Notes: generated by a model from the sequence alone, not told the origin. A stretch of DNA of 64,000 bases from an uncultured Oscillospiraceae bacterium (GCA_947624985.1 CANQMO010000013.1:1-64000); one strand, 5' to 3'; shown: positions 42,127 through 51,783, counted from the first letter of the stretch. A program made the numbers and translations.

Positions 42127-43062
42127 ATGGACGACGGAAAGCTCAAACTGAACCGGCCAAAGCTGCTGGCCGTGCCCCTGCGGGACGCGGAGACGCTGCT
42201 GGAGGCCGGAGATGGGGACGGGGCGCTTTTGTACCTGTACCTGGTGAAAAACGGCGGGGTCCTGGACGTGGACCGGGCCGCGGAGGCGCTGCGCCTGTCG
42301 GTCCGGGCCGTCCGGCTCATCGCACGGCGGCTGGAGCGTATGGGCCTGCTGGACACGGGCGCGGAGCGGGAGCATCTCCCCTCTCCGGAGCCCCCGGAGT
42401 ATCAGGCGGCGGATGTGGTGCGCCGCAGCCAGACGGACCCGGCCTTTCAGGACCTGGTGAAGGAGACCCAGCAGACTCTGGGCCGCACCCTGACCTCCAC
42501 GGACCTGAAAAAGCTCTTCGGCATATACGACGACCTGTCCCTGCCGGCAGACGTGATCATGCTGCTGATCCACCACTGCAAGGAGGAGCACGACGAGCGC
42601 TACGGCGCCACCCGGCAGCTTGGCTTCGCGGTCATCGAGAAGGAGGCCTACGCCTGGTTCGACCGGGAGATCATGACCTATGAGCAGGCGGAGAACTATC
42701 TGGCGGAGCTCGACCGGCGCAGGAGCATGCTTGGCCAAATGCAGCGGGCCGTGGGCATACGGGGCCGGGATCTGTCCGCCACGGAGCGGAAGTACCTTCT
42801 CGCCTGGATGGAGCTTGGCTTCGGCCCGGAGGAGCTGGCCCTGGCGGCGGACCGGACCGTCACCAACACCGGGGAACTGAAGTGGCGGTACATGAACTCC
42901 ATCATCCAGTCCTGGCACAGCAAGGGCCTGCACACGGTGGACCAGATCGAACAGGGGGACCGGAAACCTGCCCGCGCCCCCCGTCAGACCGCATCCTCCG
43001 CCCCGGACGCGGCGGAGCTGGAACGGATGCGCAAGCTGAGAGAGCGGCTGAAAAACAACTGA
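42127..43062 (+). CDS. DnaD-domain replication initiation protein
   Basis: The ~311-residue protein has an N-terminal winged helix (about 30-80: LYLYLVKNGGVLDVDRAAEALRLS) and a DnaD C-terminal domain. The domain shows LGRTLTSTDLKKLFGIYDD, PADVIMLLIHHC and LKWRYMNSIIQSWHSKGLHT, with the YxxxIIxxW motif of the family. It loads primosome components at oriC or stalled forks in Firmicutes. An ATG start at 42127 is preferred over a TTG at 42097. It is 13 bases from the dnaI-like gene. Confidence 0.92.
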   Translation: MDDGKLKLNRPKLLAVPLRDAETLLEAGDGDGALLYLYLVKNGGVLDVDRAAEALRLSVRAVRLIARRLERMGLLDTGAEREHLPSPEPPEYQAADVVRRSQTDPAFQDLVKETQQTLGRTLTSTDLKKLFGIYDDLSLPADVIMLLIHHCKEEHDERYGATRQLGFAVIEKEAYAWFDREIMTYEQAENYLAELDRRRSMLGQMQRAVGIRGRDLSATERKYLLAWMELGFGPEELALAADRTVTNTGELKWRYMNSIIQSWHSKGLHTVDQIEQGDRKPARAPRQTASSAPDAAELERMRKLRERLKNN

Positions 43063-43075
43063 GGGAACGGTACAT

Positions 43076-44065
43076 ATGGACGGAAAGCTGCTGGCCCAGG
43101 CCAGAGAGGAAAAAGAGAACATCCGCCGCCGGGCGGTGCAGACGGACCGGCTCCGGCACGAGGAGGTCTACGCCCGGGTGCCGGCCCTGCGCCGGCTGGA
43201 CGGGCAGATCGCCGCGCTGGTGCCCCGGGTCGCCGCCGCCGCGGCGGACGGTCCGGAGGCGCTGGACGCGCTGCGCCGGGAGAGCCTGGACCTACAGGCC
43301 CGCCGGGCGGAGCTCCTGGTGGAGAACGGCTGGCCGATGGACTATCTGGACGGGTCCTGGGACTGCCCCCGCTGCCGGGACACCGGCTTCGTGGAGGGGC
43401 GGATGTGTTCCTGCCTGAAAAGGCTTTACGACCAGGCCCAGACCCGGGACCTGTCCGAGCTCATCAAGCTGGGCAGCGAGAGCTTCGGCACCTTCGACCT
43501 GGGCCTTTACGACGACCGGCCCGACCCGGCCTCCGGGGTGGCCCCCCGGGCCCAGATGGAGACTGTGTTCGGTATCTGCTACGACTATGCGCTGGACTTT
43601 GGCCGCCGGCGGGAGAATTACCTGTTCCGGGGCGGCACGGGCCTGGGCAAGACGTTTTTGGCCGCCTGTATCGCCCGGGAGGTGGCCCGGCAGGGCTTTT
43701 CCGTGGTGTATAAAACGGCGGTGGAGGCGCTGGGCGCCTACGAGGACCAGCGCTTTGAACGGGACGCCGGGGCGTCGGCGCGGGCCGACGCGCTGGTCCG
43801 CCGGATGGGGGAGTGCGACCTGCTCATCCTGGACGACCTGGGCACCGAGATGGTGACGGAATTCACCCGCAGCGCCCTGTACACCCTCATCAACACCCGG
43901 CTCGTGGGCCGGAAAAAGACCGTGGTCACCACCAACCTGACCGCCGCCCAGATGGAAAAAAACTACACCCCCCAGATCGTCTCCCGGCTGGAGGGGGAGT
44001 TCCAGGTCCTGTCCTTCGCCGGCTCGGACATCCGTATCCTGAAAAAAGAACGCGGGCTGGAGTGA
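43076..44065 (+). CDS. DnaC/DnaI-like helicase loader ATPase
   Basis: The 329-residue protein has an N-terminal coiled region and a zinc-binding segment CPRCRDTGF...MCSCL near residue 98. The AAA+ domain contains Walker A GGTGLGKTF near residue 186, Walker B LLILDDLGTE, and the sensor region KTVVTTNLTAAQME. It would load the DnaB helicase together with the DnaD-type protein encoded just upstream. A terminator follows. Confidence 0.93.
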   Translation: MDGKLLAQAREEKENIRRRAVQTDRLRHEEVYARVPALRRLDGQIAALVPRVAAAAADGPEALDALRRESLDLQARRAELLVENGWPMDYLDGSWDCPRCRDTGFVEGRMCSCLKRLYDQAQTRDLSELIKLGSESFGTFDLGLYDDRPDPASGVAPRAQMETVFGICYDYALDFGRRRENYLFRGGTGLGKTFLAACIAREVARQGFSVVYKTAVEALGAYEDQRFERDAGASARADALVRRMGECDLLILDDLGTEMVTEFTRSALYTLINTRLVGRKKTVVTTNLTAAQMEKNYTPQIVSRLEGEFQVLSFAGSDIRILKKERGLE

Positions 44066-44079
44066 AAACGAAACAGCGC

Positions 44080-44116
44080 CCCCGCCCTGTCCCACAAGGA
44101 TAGGGCGGGGATTTTT
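44080..44116 (+). terminator. Terminator after the dnaI-like gene
   Basis: CCCCGCCCT (44080-44088) and AGGGCGGGG (44102-44110) form a nine-base stem followed by ATTTTT. Confidence 0.85.
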
Positions 44117-44140
44117 GCGGCAAACTAAAAATGTGCGCCA

Positions 44141-44187
44141 TAAATTTATATAAATCGCTTGACAAATTTAATGTGCCGATGTAAAAT
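44141..44187 (+). promoter_or_regulatory. Strong promoter of the RHH-clpB unit with inverted repeat
   Basis: TTGACA (44159-44164) and TAAAAT (44182-44187) have a 17-base spacer. TAAATTT (44141-44147) and AAATTTA (44164-44170) form an inverted repeat around the -35, a possible operator for the RHH protein. No CIRCE or CtsR site is seen. Confidence 0.7.
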
Positions 44188-44206
44188 TATTCCCGAGGTG
44201 AGAGAT

Positions 44207-44857
44207 ATGAAAAAGACCCTGTACAGTCTGATGCTCTCGGACGACGTGGTCCGGGCGGTAGACGATCTGGCCCACCGGATGGGCACTAACCGCTCCGCCC
44301 TGGTCAACCAGATCCTGGCGGAGTACACGGACATGGTGACGCCGGAGCGGCGGGTCCAGGACATCTTCCGGCAGATCAGCGAGATATTGGACGCGGACCG
44401 GGCGCTGGTGCCCTTCATCACCCCCAACTCCATGACCATGAGCGTGAAGTCGAGCCTACAGTACCGCTACCGGCCCACGGTGAAGTACTCGGTGGAGCTG
44501 TATCGGGACCGGGACGGCTCTCTGGGAGAGCTCTCCGTGGTTTTTCGGACCCAATCGCAGGCGCTTTTGGATGCCATGGGGCAGTTTTTCCGGCTGTGGA
44601 AGCAGATAGAGGACGAGCTCGTGGCCCCCTGCCACACCATGCCGGTGGATTACGCGCTGTACCCGGGCCGGTTCACCCGCTCGCTGGAGCTGCCGGGCAG
44701 CCGGGACTATACCAGCGCGGACGTGGCCGGGGCCATCAGCGCCTATGTGCGTCTTTTTGACCGGCTGATGAAGGCGTATCTGGCCGGCGAGATGAGCGCC
44801 CGGGAGACCCGGGAGCAGTACATCGGCTGGCTCCGCGAGGGCAACACCATTTTGTGA
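44207..44857 (+). CDS. Ribbon-helix-helix protein with unknown C-terminal domain
   Basis: The 216-residue protein has an N-terminal ribbon-helix-helix region, the strand KKTLYSLMLSD, then VVRAVDDLAHRMGTNRSALVNQILAEY (read as two helices), covering residues 2-45. The remaining ~165 residues are soluble and I do not recognise them. They include a beta-rich part around KYSVELYRDRDGSLGELSVVF. Its promoter is strong and carries an inverted repeat. clpB starts 35 bases downstream with no terminator between, so this protein may be a repressor of its own unit. Confidence 0.78.
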   Translation: MKKTLYSLMLSDDVVRAVDDLAHRMGTNRSALVNQILAEYTDMVTPERRVQDIFRQISEILDADRALVPFITPNSMTMSVKSSLQYRYRPTVKYSVELYRDRDGSLGELSVVFRTQSQALLDAMGQFFRLWKQIEDELVAPCHTMPVDYALYPGRFTRSLELPGSRDYTSADVAGAISAYVRLFDRLMKAYLAGEMSARETREQYIGWLREGNTIL

Positions 44858-44892
44858 ACACGCGAATTTTACGATAAAGGACAGTGATCGGC

Positions 44893-47487
44893 ATGAACAG
44901 CGACAAGCTGACACAAAAAACCATAGAGGTCATCAACGCCGCCACGGCCATGGCCCGGGAGAACGACAACCAGTATGTCACCCCGGAGCACCTGCTTTAC
45001 GCCCTGGTGGACGCGGACGGGGGGCTCATCCCCACGCTGCTGGGGCGCATGGGCGCGGACTGCGACGCCATCCTCTCGGCTCTGGACGGGGCCATCGAGC
45101 GGCTGCCCAAGGTCCAGGGGGCCCAGAGCGTCTATCCCTCCAACGAGTTCGGCAAGGTCATGGACTTTGCCGGGAAGGTGGCGGGCAAGCTCAAGGACGA
45201 GTATGTGTCCGTGGAGCATTTGATGCTGGGCATTTTCGCCAACCAGACCCCGGCCATCCGGGACATCCTGCGCCGGCAGAACGTGACGAAGGACGGCTTC
45301 ACCGCGGAGCTTGCGAAGGTCAAGACCGGGCATGTGACCACCGACAGCCCCGAGGACACCTATGACGCGCTGGAAAAGTACGGCACGGACCTGGTCCGGC
45401 GGGCCCGGGACAACGAGCTGGACCCGGTGATCGGCCGGGACACGGAGATACGCAACGTGATCCGTATCCTCTCCCGCAAGACCAAGAACAACCCGGTGCT
45501 TATCGGTGAGCCGGGCGTGGGCAAGACCGCCATCGCGGAGGGCCTGGCCCAGCGGATCGTCCGGGGGGACGTGCCGGAGGGACTGAAGGACAAGACCGTC
45601 TTCTCTCTGGACATGGGCGCGCTGGTGGCCGGCGCGAAATACCGGGGCGAGTTTGAGGAGCGGCTGAAGGCCGTGCTGGAGGAGATCGCCAAGAGCGAGG
45701 GAAAGATCCTTCTGTTCATCGACGAGCTGCACACCATCGTGGGCGCGGGCAAGACCGAGGGCAGCATGGACGCGGGCAACCTTCTCAAGCCCATGCTGGC
45801 CCGGGGGCAGCTGCACTGTATCGGCGCCACCACTCTGGACGAGTACCGCCGGTACATCGAAAAGGACGCGGCTCTGGAGCGCCGGTTCCAGCCGGTGATG
45901 GTGGCCGAGCCCACCGTGGAGGACACCATCTCCATTTTGCGGGGCATTCGGGAGCGGTACGAGATATACCACGGCGTGCGTATCCACGACGCGGCGCTGG
46001 TGGCGGCAGCCACGCTGTCGGACCGGTACATCTCCGACCGGTTCCTGCCGGATAAGGCCATCGACCTGGTGGACGAGGCCTGCGCCCTGATCCGCACGGA
46101 GATCGACTCCATGCCCTCGGAGCTTGACGACATCCGCCGGAAGATCATGCAGATGGAGATCGAGGAGATGGCCCTGAAAAAGGAGACGGACAGGCTCAGC
46201 GCCGACCGGCTGGAGAAGCTGCGGGAAGAGCTCGCCGCCACGAAGGAGGAGTACGCCGCCATGAAGGCCCGCTGGGAGGCGGAAAAGGCGGAGGTGGACG
46301 CCGCCAAGGGCCTCAAGGCCGAGATCGAGCGCCAGACCGCCGAGATGGAGCGGGCCCAGCAGAGCTATGAGTACGAAAAGGCGGCGAAGCTCAAGTACGA
46401 GACCATCCCCGCCCTGCAAAAGAAGCTGGAGGAGGCGGAATCCGCCCCCCGGAAGGAGGCGGCCCTGGTCCAGGACGCGGTGACGGAGGAGGAGATCGCC
46501 GGTATCGTGGCCCGCTGGACGGGCATTCCCGTGGCACGGCTCATGGAGGGCGAGCGGGAGAAGCTGCTGCATATGGAGGACATCCTCCATGAGCGGGTGA
46601 TCGGCCAGGACGAGGCGGTGCGTCTGGTGACGGAAGCCATCCTCCGCTCCCGGGCGGGTATCGCCGACCCTGACCGGCCCATCGGCTCGTTCCTGTTCCT
46701 GGGCCCCACCGGCGTGGGCAAGACGGAGCTTGCCAAGAGCCTGGCCCAGGCCCTTTTCGACGACGAGCGGAGTATGGTGCGTATTGATATGACCGAGTAC
46801 ATGGAGAAGTTCTCCGTCTCCCGGCTCATCGGCGCCCCTCCGGGATATGTGGGCTACGACGAGGGCGGCCAGCTGACCGAGGCGGTGCGCCGCCGGCCCT
46901 ATTCGGTGGTGCTGTTCGACGAGGTGGAAAAGGCCCACCCGGACGTGTTCAACATCCTGCTACAAATTCTGGACGACGGGCGTATCACGGACTCCCAGGG
47001 CCGGACGGTGGATTTCAAAAACACCATCATCATTCTGACGTCCAATCTGGGCAGCCCCTATCTGCTGGACGGGATCGGGCCCAACGGCGAGATCACCGAC
47101 GAGGCCAAGGCCGCCGTACAGAGCGAGCTGCAACGAACCTTCCGGCCGGAATTTCTCAACCGCCTGGACGAGACGGTGCTGTTCAAGCCCCTGACCCGGG
47201 AGGATCTGACCGGTATCATCGCCATCCTGACGGACAGCCTGCGCCAGCGCCTGGCGGACAGGCAGCTTGGTCTGGAATTCACCCCCGCCGCCTGCCGGCA
47301 CATCATCGACCACGGCTTCGACCCGGTCTATGGCGCGCGGCCCCTGAAGCGGTATCTGCAAAGCGCCGCCGAGACGCTGATCGCCAGAAAGCTCCTGTCC
47401 GGAGACATCCCCGCCGGGTCCACGCTGGTGGTGGACGCCCAGGACGGCCAGCTGGTATGCCTCACGAGGGATATGACGGCCGCCTGA
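44893..47487 (+). CDS. clpB: ClpB disaggregase
   Basis: The 864-residue AAA+ chaperone unfolds aggregated proteins with DnaK. An N-domain of two Clp repeats spans residues 1-145. AAA-1 has Walker [14 protein letters not shown] near 206, followed by a ClpB-length coiled-coil middle domain (about 400-525). AAA-2 has Walker [14 protein letters not shown] near 604, with substrate loops KYRG and GYVG. The middle-domain length favours ClpB over ClpC. The ATG at 44893 has AAAGGA 11 bases upstream. The co-transcribed gene upstream encodes the RHH protein. Confidence 0.96.
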   Translation: MNSDKLTQKTIEVINAATAMARENDNQYVTPEHLLYALVDADGGLIPTLLGRMGADCDAILSALDGAIERLPKVQGAQSVYPSNEFGKVMDFAGKVAGKLKDEYVSVEHLMLGIFANQTPAIRDILRRQNVTKDGFTAELAKVKTGHVTTDSPEDTYDALEKYGTDLVRRARDNELDPVIGRDTEIRNVIRILSRKTKNNPVLIGEPGVGKTAIAEGLAQRIVRGDVPEGLKDKTVFSLDMGALVAGAKYRGEFEERLKAVLEEIAKSEGKILLFIDELHTIVGAGKTEGSMDAGNLLKPMLARGQLHCIGATTLDEYRRYIEKDAALERRFQPVMVAEPTVEDTISILRGIRERYEIYHGVRIHDAALVAAATLSDRYISDRFLPDKAIDLVDEACALIRTEIDSMPSELDDIRRKIMQMEIEEMALKKETDRLSADRLEKLREELAATKEEYAAMKARWEAEKAEVDAAKGLKAEIERQTAEMERAQQSYEYEKAAKLKYETIPALQKKLEEAESAPRKEAALVQDAVTEEEIAGIVARWTGIPVARLMEGEREKLLHMEDILHERVIGQDEAVRLVTEAILRSRAGIADPDRPIGSFLFLGPTGVGKTELAKSLAQALFDDERSMVRIDMTEYMEKFSVSRLIGAPPGYVGYDEGGQLTEAVRRRPYSVVLFDEVEKAHPDVFNILLQILDDGRITDSQGRTVDFKNTIIILTSNLGSPYLLDGIGPNGEITDEAKAAVQSELQRTFRPEFLNRLDETVLFKPLTREDLTGIIAILTDSLRQRLADRQLGLEFTPAACRHIIDHGFDPVYGARPLKRYLQSAAETLIARKLLSGDIPAGSTLVVDAQDGQLVCLTRDMTAA

Positions 47488-47575
47488 TACGCGCGGCAGG
47501 ACCCTGCCCGGCCCCGGTCTTGTGCCGGGACCGGGCGGCGCAACCGGCGGTTGACACATTTCCCGGTCCGCTTGG

Positions 47576-47604
47576 TTGATGTGAGCGGGCATATACGGTA
47601 TACT
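47576..47604 (+). promoter_or_regulatory. Promoter and operator of XRE gene 1
   Basis: TTGATG (47576-47581) and TATACT (47599-47604) with a 17-base spacer. TATAC-G-GTATA (47592-47602) overlaps the -10 and recurs before XRE gene 2. Confidence 0.65.
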
Positions 47605-47652
47605 GCGAGGCAAGGTGAGTCACCCCCCAAAATAAGCAAAGGAGGCTTTCCC

Positions 47653-48600
47653 ATGCCCTTGGCCGACAAGATCACAGACCTGCGCAAAAAACAGGGCTGG
47701 AGCCAGATAGACCTGGCGGACCGGCTGGACGTGAGCCGCCAGTCCGTCTCCAAGTGGGAGATGGGCCAGGCGGTGCCGGAGCTTGACAAGATCATCAAGA
47801 TGAGCGAGCTTTTCTCCGTCACCACCGACTACTTATTAAAAGACGCTGTCCCCGGGCCGGAGCCCGGCGGCGCGGCGCCGCCCCCGACCCCGCCAGAGGA
47901 GCAGCCGCCCGCCCCGGAGCCGGAAAAGCAGACGCCCGGACCGGCGGCCCCGGAAAAGCCCAGGCGGAAGAAGTGGCCCTGGGTGCTGGCGGCCTGCCTG
48001 GTCCTGGCGGCGGTCCTCCTGGCGCTGTTGCTGGCGGGCCACCGGGATACGCCCGTGGCGGATCCCAAGCTCACGCCTGTGCCCAAGCCCACGCCCACGC
48101 CTGTGCCCATGACCACGGAGGAGACCGTGACGGAGCAGGCCGTGACAACGGATGCCTCCGCCCCGTCCCTGGAGCAGACGGCTGTGTCCGACCCGGATGC
48201 GCCGGAGGCCGGGATGACGGAGTATACCTACGAGGGCGACGCAGTCACCGCCGGCGGGATCGACCCGGAGGCGCTGGCGGCCATCGCGGCGGAGTACGCG
48301 CCCTTTGGCGTCACCTGTGACGGGGACAGCGGCCAGTGGTATCTGGACGGGGAGCCCATCCGGGTCTTTACCGATGTGCTCACCTCCAATGGCGAGAGCC
48401 TGACCGGCGGGCATTTCCAGGGCACCATGCGGAACTTTGCCGGCGACGGCGCCATCGATGTGCGCACGGTCCGGGACTTCGACCACTGTGACGACGAGGG
48501 CCGCGGCGCGCTGCTGTACATGGAGACATGCCCGGTCGGCCAGTCCCACTGGACCGAACGCCCCGCCGGGGAACACCACGGCGAGGACCATCACGAATAA
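47653..48600 (+). CDS. XRE-family membrane-anchored regulator, proline-rich linker
   Basis: The 315-residue protein has an N-terminal Cro/XRE helix-turn-helix (about residues 5-62: LRKKQGWSQIDLADRLDVSR, then VSKWEMGQAVPELDKI). A proline/glutamate-rich linker follows to about 105, then one membrane helix (WVLAACLVLAAVLLALLLAG, about 113-132). The outside portion begins with threonine/proline repeats and ends in a histidine-rich tail (EHHGEDHHE). GGAGG stands seven bases before the ATG. It may sense an envelope or metal signal and control genes sharing its operator. Confidence 0.82.
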   Translation: MPLADKITDLRKKQGWSQIDLADRLDVSRQSVSKWEMGQAVPELDKIIKMSELFSVTTDYLLKDAVPGPEPGGAAPPPTPPEEQPPAPEPEKQTPGPAAPEKPRRKKWPWVLAACLVLAAVLLALLLAGHRDTPVADPKLTPVPKPTPTPVPMTTEETVTEQAVTTDASAPSLEQTAVSDPDAPEAGMTEYTYEGDAVTAGGIDPEALAAIAAEYAPFGVTCDGDSGQWYLDGEPIRVFTDVLTSNGESLTGGHFQGTMRNFAGDGAIDVRTVRDFDHCDDEGRGALLYMETCPVGQSHWTERPAGEHHGEDHHE

Positions 48601-48685
48601 CGGAAAATGACCCGAGAACGCCCCGGAGATACCACGCTCCGGGGCGTTCGCAACCTGCGGTTGACAAATTTTCAACGCCTCTTTC

Positions 48686-48714
48686 TTGCCTGCAACCAAA
48701 ATATACGGTATTCT
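48686..48714 (+). promoter_or_regulatory. Promoter and operator of XRE gene 2
   Basis: TTGCCT (48686-48691) and TATTCT (48709-48714) with a 17-base spacer. TATACGGTATT (48702-48712) matches the palindrome before gene 1 in ten of eleven bases. A TTGACAAATT at 48661 parallels TTGACACATT at 47551. Confidence 0.6.
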
Positions 48715-48746
48715 GGCTGCATAAAGCACAAGGAGGCGTTCATTTT

Positions 48747-49730
48747 ATGACTTTGGGCGAAAAAATAACGACGCTGCGCAAGCAGCAGGGTTGGTCCCAG
48801 GACGAGCTGGCAGAGCGGCTGGACGTTTCCCGTCAGTCCGTCAGCAAATGGGAGGGCGGCCAGGCGGCCCCGGAGATCGAAAAGCTGCTGCGGCTCAGCG
48901 AGGTATTTTCCGTGAGCTGCGACTATCTGATGAAAGATGAAATGATCCTGCCGGCGGCCCCGGCGTCCCCGGAGACCCCGCCCGCGCCGGTCCTGCGGCA
49001 GGTGGGACTGGAGGAGGCCCGGGAATTTATCGCGCTGAAAAAAGCCGCCGCCTGGCCTATGGCCCTGGCCGTGGCCCTGTGTATCCTCTCCCCCATATGC
49101 CTGATACTTCTGGGCGGCGCGTCGGTCGCCGGCCTGCTCCCCATCCCGGAGCAGTGGGCCGCCATGGCCGGCGTAGTGATCCTGCTGCTGTTCGTGATCC
49201 CGGCGGTGGGTATCTTCCTCCACTGCGGCATGAAAACGGAAAAGTTCGAGTACATGGAAAAGGAGGTCTTTGAAGCCGGCCCCGGCGTGACAGCCCTGGC
49301 CCGGGAGGGCATGGACCGGGACCGGGAGACCCACGGCCGGCGCATGACGGCAGGGGTGTGCCTGTGCGTGGCGGCGGCGGTGCCCCTGCTGGTGTGCACG
49401 GCAACGGAGGACGAGTTTTTGCTCGCCTGCGGCATAAGCCTGCTGCTGGCCATCGTGGCGGCGGGGGTGTATCAGATCGTGGGGACCGGCGTCACATGGG
49501 GCGCGTACCAAATGCTGTTACAGGAGGGGGATTATGCCCCGGAGCAGAAGAGCGCCCTTGTCCGGAACGTGTCGGTCGTCTACTGGTGCGTGGTCACCGC
49601 CGGATACCTTTTGTGGAGCTTTCTCACGAGCGCCTGGGACCGGACCTGGCTGGTCTGGCCCGTGGCGGGAGTGCTGTTCGCCGCCCTGGCCACGCTCCTG
49701 ACCGCTTGTGCCAGGCGGAAACGGTCGTAG
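48747..49730 (+). CDS. XRE-family regulator with multi-helix membrane domain
   Basis: The 327-residue paralogue of the preceding protein has an HTH at residues 1-62 (LRKQQGWSQDELAERLDVSR, almost identical). The C-terminal part differs: about five or six membrane helices from residue 105 (AWPMALAVALCILSPICLIL) to the end. AGGAGG lies nine bases before the ATG. This HTH-plus-membrane type is common in Firmicutes. The signal it senses is unknown. Similar upstream DNA in both genes implies recent duplication of the control region. Confidence 0.82.
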   Translation: MTLGEKITTLRKQQGWSQDELAERLDVSRQSVSKWEGGQAAPEIEKLLRLSEVFSVSCDYLMKDEMILPAAPASPETPPAPVLRQVGLEEAREFIALKKAAAWPMALAVALCILSPICLILLGGASVAGLLPIPEQWAAMAGVVILLLFVIPAVGIFLHCGMKTEKFEYMEKEVFEAGPGVTALAREGMDRDRETHGRRMTAGVCLCVAAAVPLLVCTATEDEFLLACGISLLLAIVAAGVYQIVGTGVTWGAYQMLLQEGDYAPEQKSALVRNVSVVYWCVVTAGYLLWSFLTSAWDRTWLVWPVAGVLFAALATLLTACARRKRS

Positions 49731-49830
49731 ACAAGCGCGCTCTGCCGGCCGCCCCGTTGAAAAACAGTAGATAACGGCCCGAAAACGGTCTATACTGGGG
49801 CCAAAAGCCGCGAAAGACCGGGGTCTTGAA

Positions 49831-50814
49831 ATGGGATTTTTATCATTCAATGAAAAGTATTATAGCGGGGCGCTGAAAAGGCTGGAAGGCAGGGTCCTGG
49901 AGGAAAGCGAGCTATATGAAGTCAAGCAGCTTCTGAAGCTTCTGGACGATCTGCTCGATGAGGGATATACGGAGCTGGACCGTGCTCTGGAGGAAAAGTA
50001 CCGTGCCGTTTCAAGATTGAGAGGTATCTTGACCGCGCATGATGAGGAACCGTTCCCTGTCCAGCACAGATCGCTTTCGGGCATAGAGTACGGTGATATG
50101 GAGACGGAGGCGGAGACGGTCTGCCAAAGTCTGATGGACCGTGTGGATCGGGGCGTATCCCCCTCCGGCGACCCGTTTCTCGCCGATCTGCGCAGCTACT
50201 GCGATTGGATCGGCTGGCGGCCCGACACCGCCTATGTGTTTCTGCTCCGGGACGCTTTTTTGCCGTATCTCTATTATAAGAGCAGCGGCAGAGACGGCCT
50301 GTATCCGTGGGTCATCAACCGTGATTTCCTGCGGCAGACCGCCGGAAAAGGCGCGGATGATATCCTTCGTCAGCCTGTCTATGAGGCGCTGGAAAACGGC
50401 GTTTCCGGCTACGGAGACTTTTCCGCGTTCTGCAAGACCCGCATTCGCGGAGCGCTGAAAGGATATCCCGTATTGGAAAAGGCGCTCCGGGAGCTTCTGG
50501 GCGGGGTCCGCGAGGAGAAGATACTTGTGATCGAGTCCGGCTATTGCGGAACGATCCCGCTGACTCTTTCCGCCCTGGACGAGCGCGTGGACCTCAGGCT
50601 CTATACGACCGCGCCCTATCTGTATGAGACCTATCGGGACAAGATATTTTGTAGACGATACGAGCAGGTCCGCTCCTTTGAAACGCTGTACAGTCAGGAT
50701 ATTTTGATGAAGTATTCTTCCTTCCGAAAGGGAAGATTTTATTTGCGGACTGCGGTAGAGGACGGGATATGGGAGAAAGCCGCCGCAGAGGCTGCCCGAC
50801 TGTCCGCTTCATGA
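49831..50814 (+). CDS. Hypothetical protein, 327 residues
   Basis: I cannot assign this protein. The N-terminal ~75 residues are charged and helical (LEESELYEVKQLLKLLDDLLDEG). The middle has RSYCDWIGWRPDTAYVFLLR and a proline/tyrosine-rich YLYYKSSGRDGLYP. A later segment, EKILVIESGYCGTIPLTLSA, could be the core strand and loop of a Rossmann-like or HAD-like fold. No signal peptide or membrane helix is present. A TAGATA/TATACT pair (49768, 49791) may be its promoter, and the ribosome site is weak. Ends at a strong terminator. Confidence 0.7.
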   Translation: MGFLSFNEKYYSGALKRLEGRVLEESELYEVKQLLKLLDDLLDEGYTELDRALEEKYRAVSRLRGILTAHDEEPFPVQHRSLSGIEYGDMETEAETVCQSLMDRVDRGVSPSGDPFLADLRSYCDWIGWRPDTAYVFLLRDAFLPYLYYKSSGRDGLYPWVINRDFLRQTAGKGADDILRQPVYEALENGVSGYGDFSAFCKTRIRGALKGYPVLEKALRELLGGVREEKILVIESGYCGTIPLTLSALDERVDLRLYTTAPYLYETYRDKIFCRRYEQVRSFETLYSQDILMKYSSFRKGRFYLRTAVEDGIWEKAAAEAARLSAS

Positions 50815-50827
50815 CGATGAGGATGAG

Positions 50828-50867
50828 AAAACCGGCCCCGGAACGACACGTTCCGGGGCCGGTTTTT
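50828..50867. terminator. Bidirectional terminator
   Basis: AAAACCGGCCCCGGAAC (50828-50844) and GTTCCGGGGCCGGTTTT (50850-50866) form a perfect 17-bp hairpin with T runs on both strands. It closes the 327-residue gene and the convergent nucleotidyltransferase gene. Confidence 0.9.
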
Positions 50868-50871
50868 CACT

Positions 50872-51783
50872 TTACGCCCACAAGTTCTCCGGGTATTTTC
50901 CCGCGGCCCGCATGGCCGCCAGGGCCTGTTGCAGGGCCGGCAGATCGTCCCGGTAGGTGACCCCGTGCCAGACCTCGTCCGTGGGCACCACCTTCACCCG
51001 GTCCGTGCCCGCCGCCAGACACGCATTCACCACGCTGGGCAGGAAAAACTCCGCCTTGGCGGGGTTTTTTGGCATGTCCTCCCGGAGGAATTTCTCCAGC
51101 TCCTCCCCAATGGCGTCCAGAAAGCTCTGGTGGAAGCCCCATGTGTTCAGGCTCACCGGCGTGTCCGGGGCCAGCGGCTTCCAGCTCCCGCCCCCGTCCA
51201 GGGTATAGGAGGGGCTGTCCGCCGGGCCGCGGATGGCCGTCAGCTCCGTCACCGTGGTCAGATACCCGTCCCCGTCCGTGGTGCAGGCCCCCCGGGCCAC
51301 GGTGCCGTTTTCCGTCAGGGTGTTTTTCAGGTCGTAGGACACCAGCGCGTGGGTGTGCTCGCCCACGTCCGCCCCAAAGAACCCGGCCAGGGCCATGAAC
51401 GCCCCCCGGCCATAAAAATCGTCCGCGTTGATCACCGCGAAGGGCCGGTCGATCAGGTCCCGCGCCGCGTACACCGCGTGGCCCGTGCCCCAGGGCTTGG
51501 CCCGCTCCGGCGGCACGCCGAAGCCCGCCGGCAGGTCATGCAGGTCCTGAAAGGCATAGTGCAGGTCGCACTTTTGCCCCACCCGGTCCCCCACCAGGGC
51601 CCGGAAATCCGCCTCGATCTCCTTTTTGATGACGCAGACGATCTTCTCAAAGCCCGCCTGCAGCGCGTCATAGGCGGAGTAGTCCAAAATGACCTGCCCG
51701 GCGCCGTCCACCGGCGTCATCTGCTTCAGCCCGCCGAACCGGCTGCCCATCCCGGCGGCCATGATCACAAGCATCGGTCTCAT
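50872..51783 (-). CDS. Nucleotidyltransferase family protein (sugar-1-P type)
   Basis: The 303-residue protein begins with the nucleotide-binding loop MAAGMGSRFGGLKQM and later has the metal-binding FAVINADDFYG near residue 117. Both are typical of the NTP-transferase (sugar-1-phosphate nucleotidyltransferase) fold. GTGHAVYAARDLI follows the same family pattern as glucose- or mannose-1-phosphate enzymes. The sugar is unknown and no sugar pathway gene is adjacent. It stands alone, and GAGGGGG lies nine bases before the ATG. Confidence 0.85.
   Translation of the reverse strand: MRPMLVIMAAGMGSRFGGLKQMTPVDGAGQVILDYSAYDALQAGFEKIVCVIKKEIEADFRALVGDRVGQKCDLHYAFQDLHDLPAGFGVPPERAKPWGTGHAVYAARDLIDRPFAVINADDFYGRGAFMALAGFFGADVGEHTHALVSYDLKNTLTENGTVARGACTTDGDGYLTTVTELTAIRGPADSPSYTLDGGGSWKPLAPDTPVSLNTWGFHQSFLDAIGEELEKFLREDMPKNPAKAEFFLPSVVNACLAAGTDRVKVVPTDEVWHGVTYRDDLPALQQALAAMRAAGKYPENLWA

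Noticed and set aside
41992-43122. N-terminal extension of the PHP protein to 664 residues
   Set aside because: The extension is antisense to the dnaD-like gene, and a proper ATG with GGAGAG exists at 41991.
44869-46938. 689-codon minus-strand open frame opposite clpB
   Set aside because: It mirrors clpB's codon pattern and has histidine/leucine-rich low-information sequence. clpB on the plus strand is certain.
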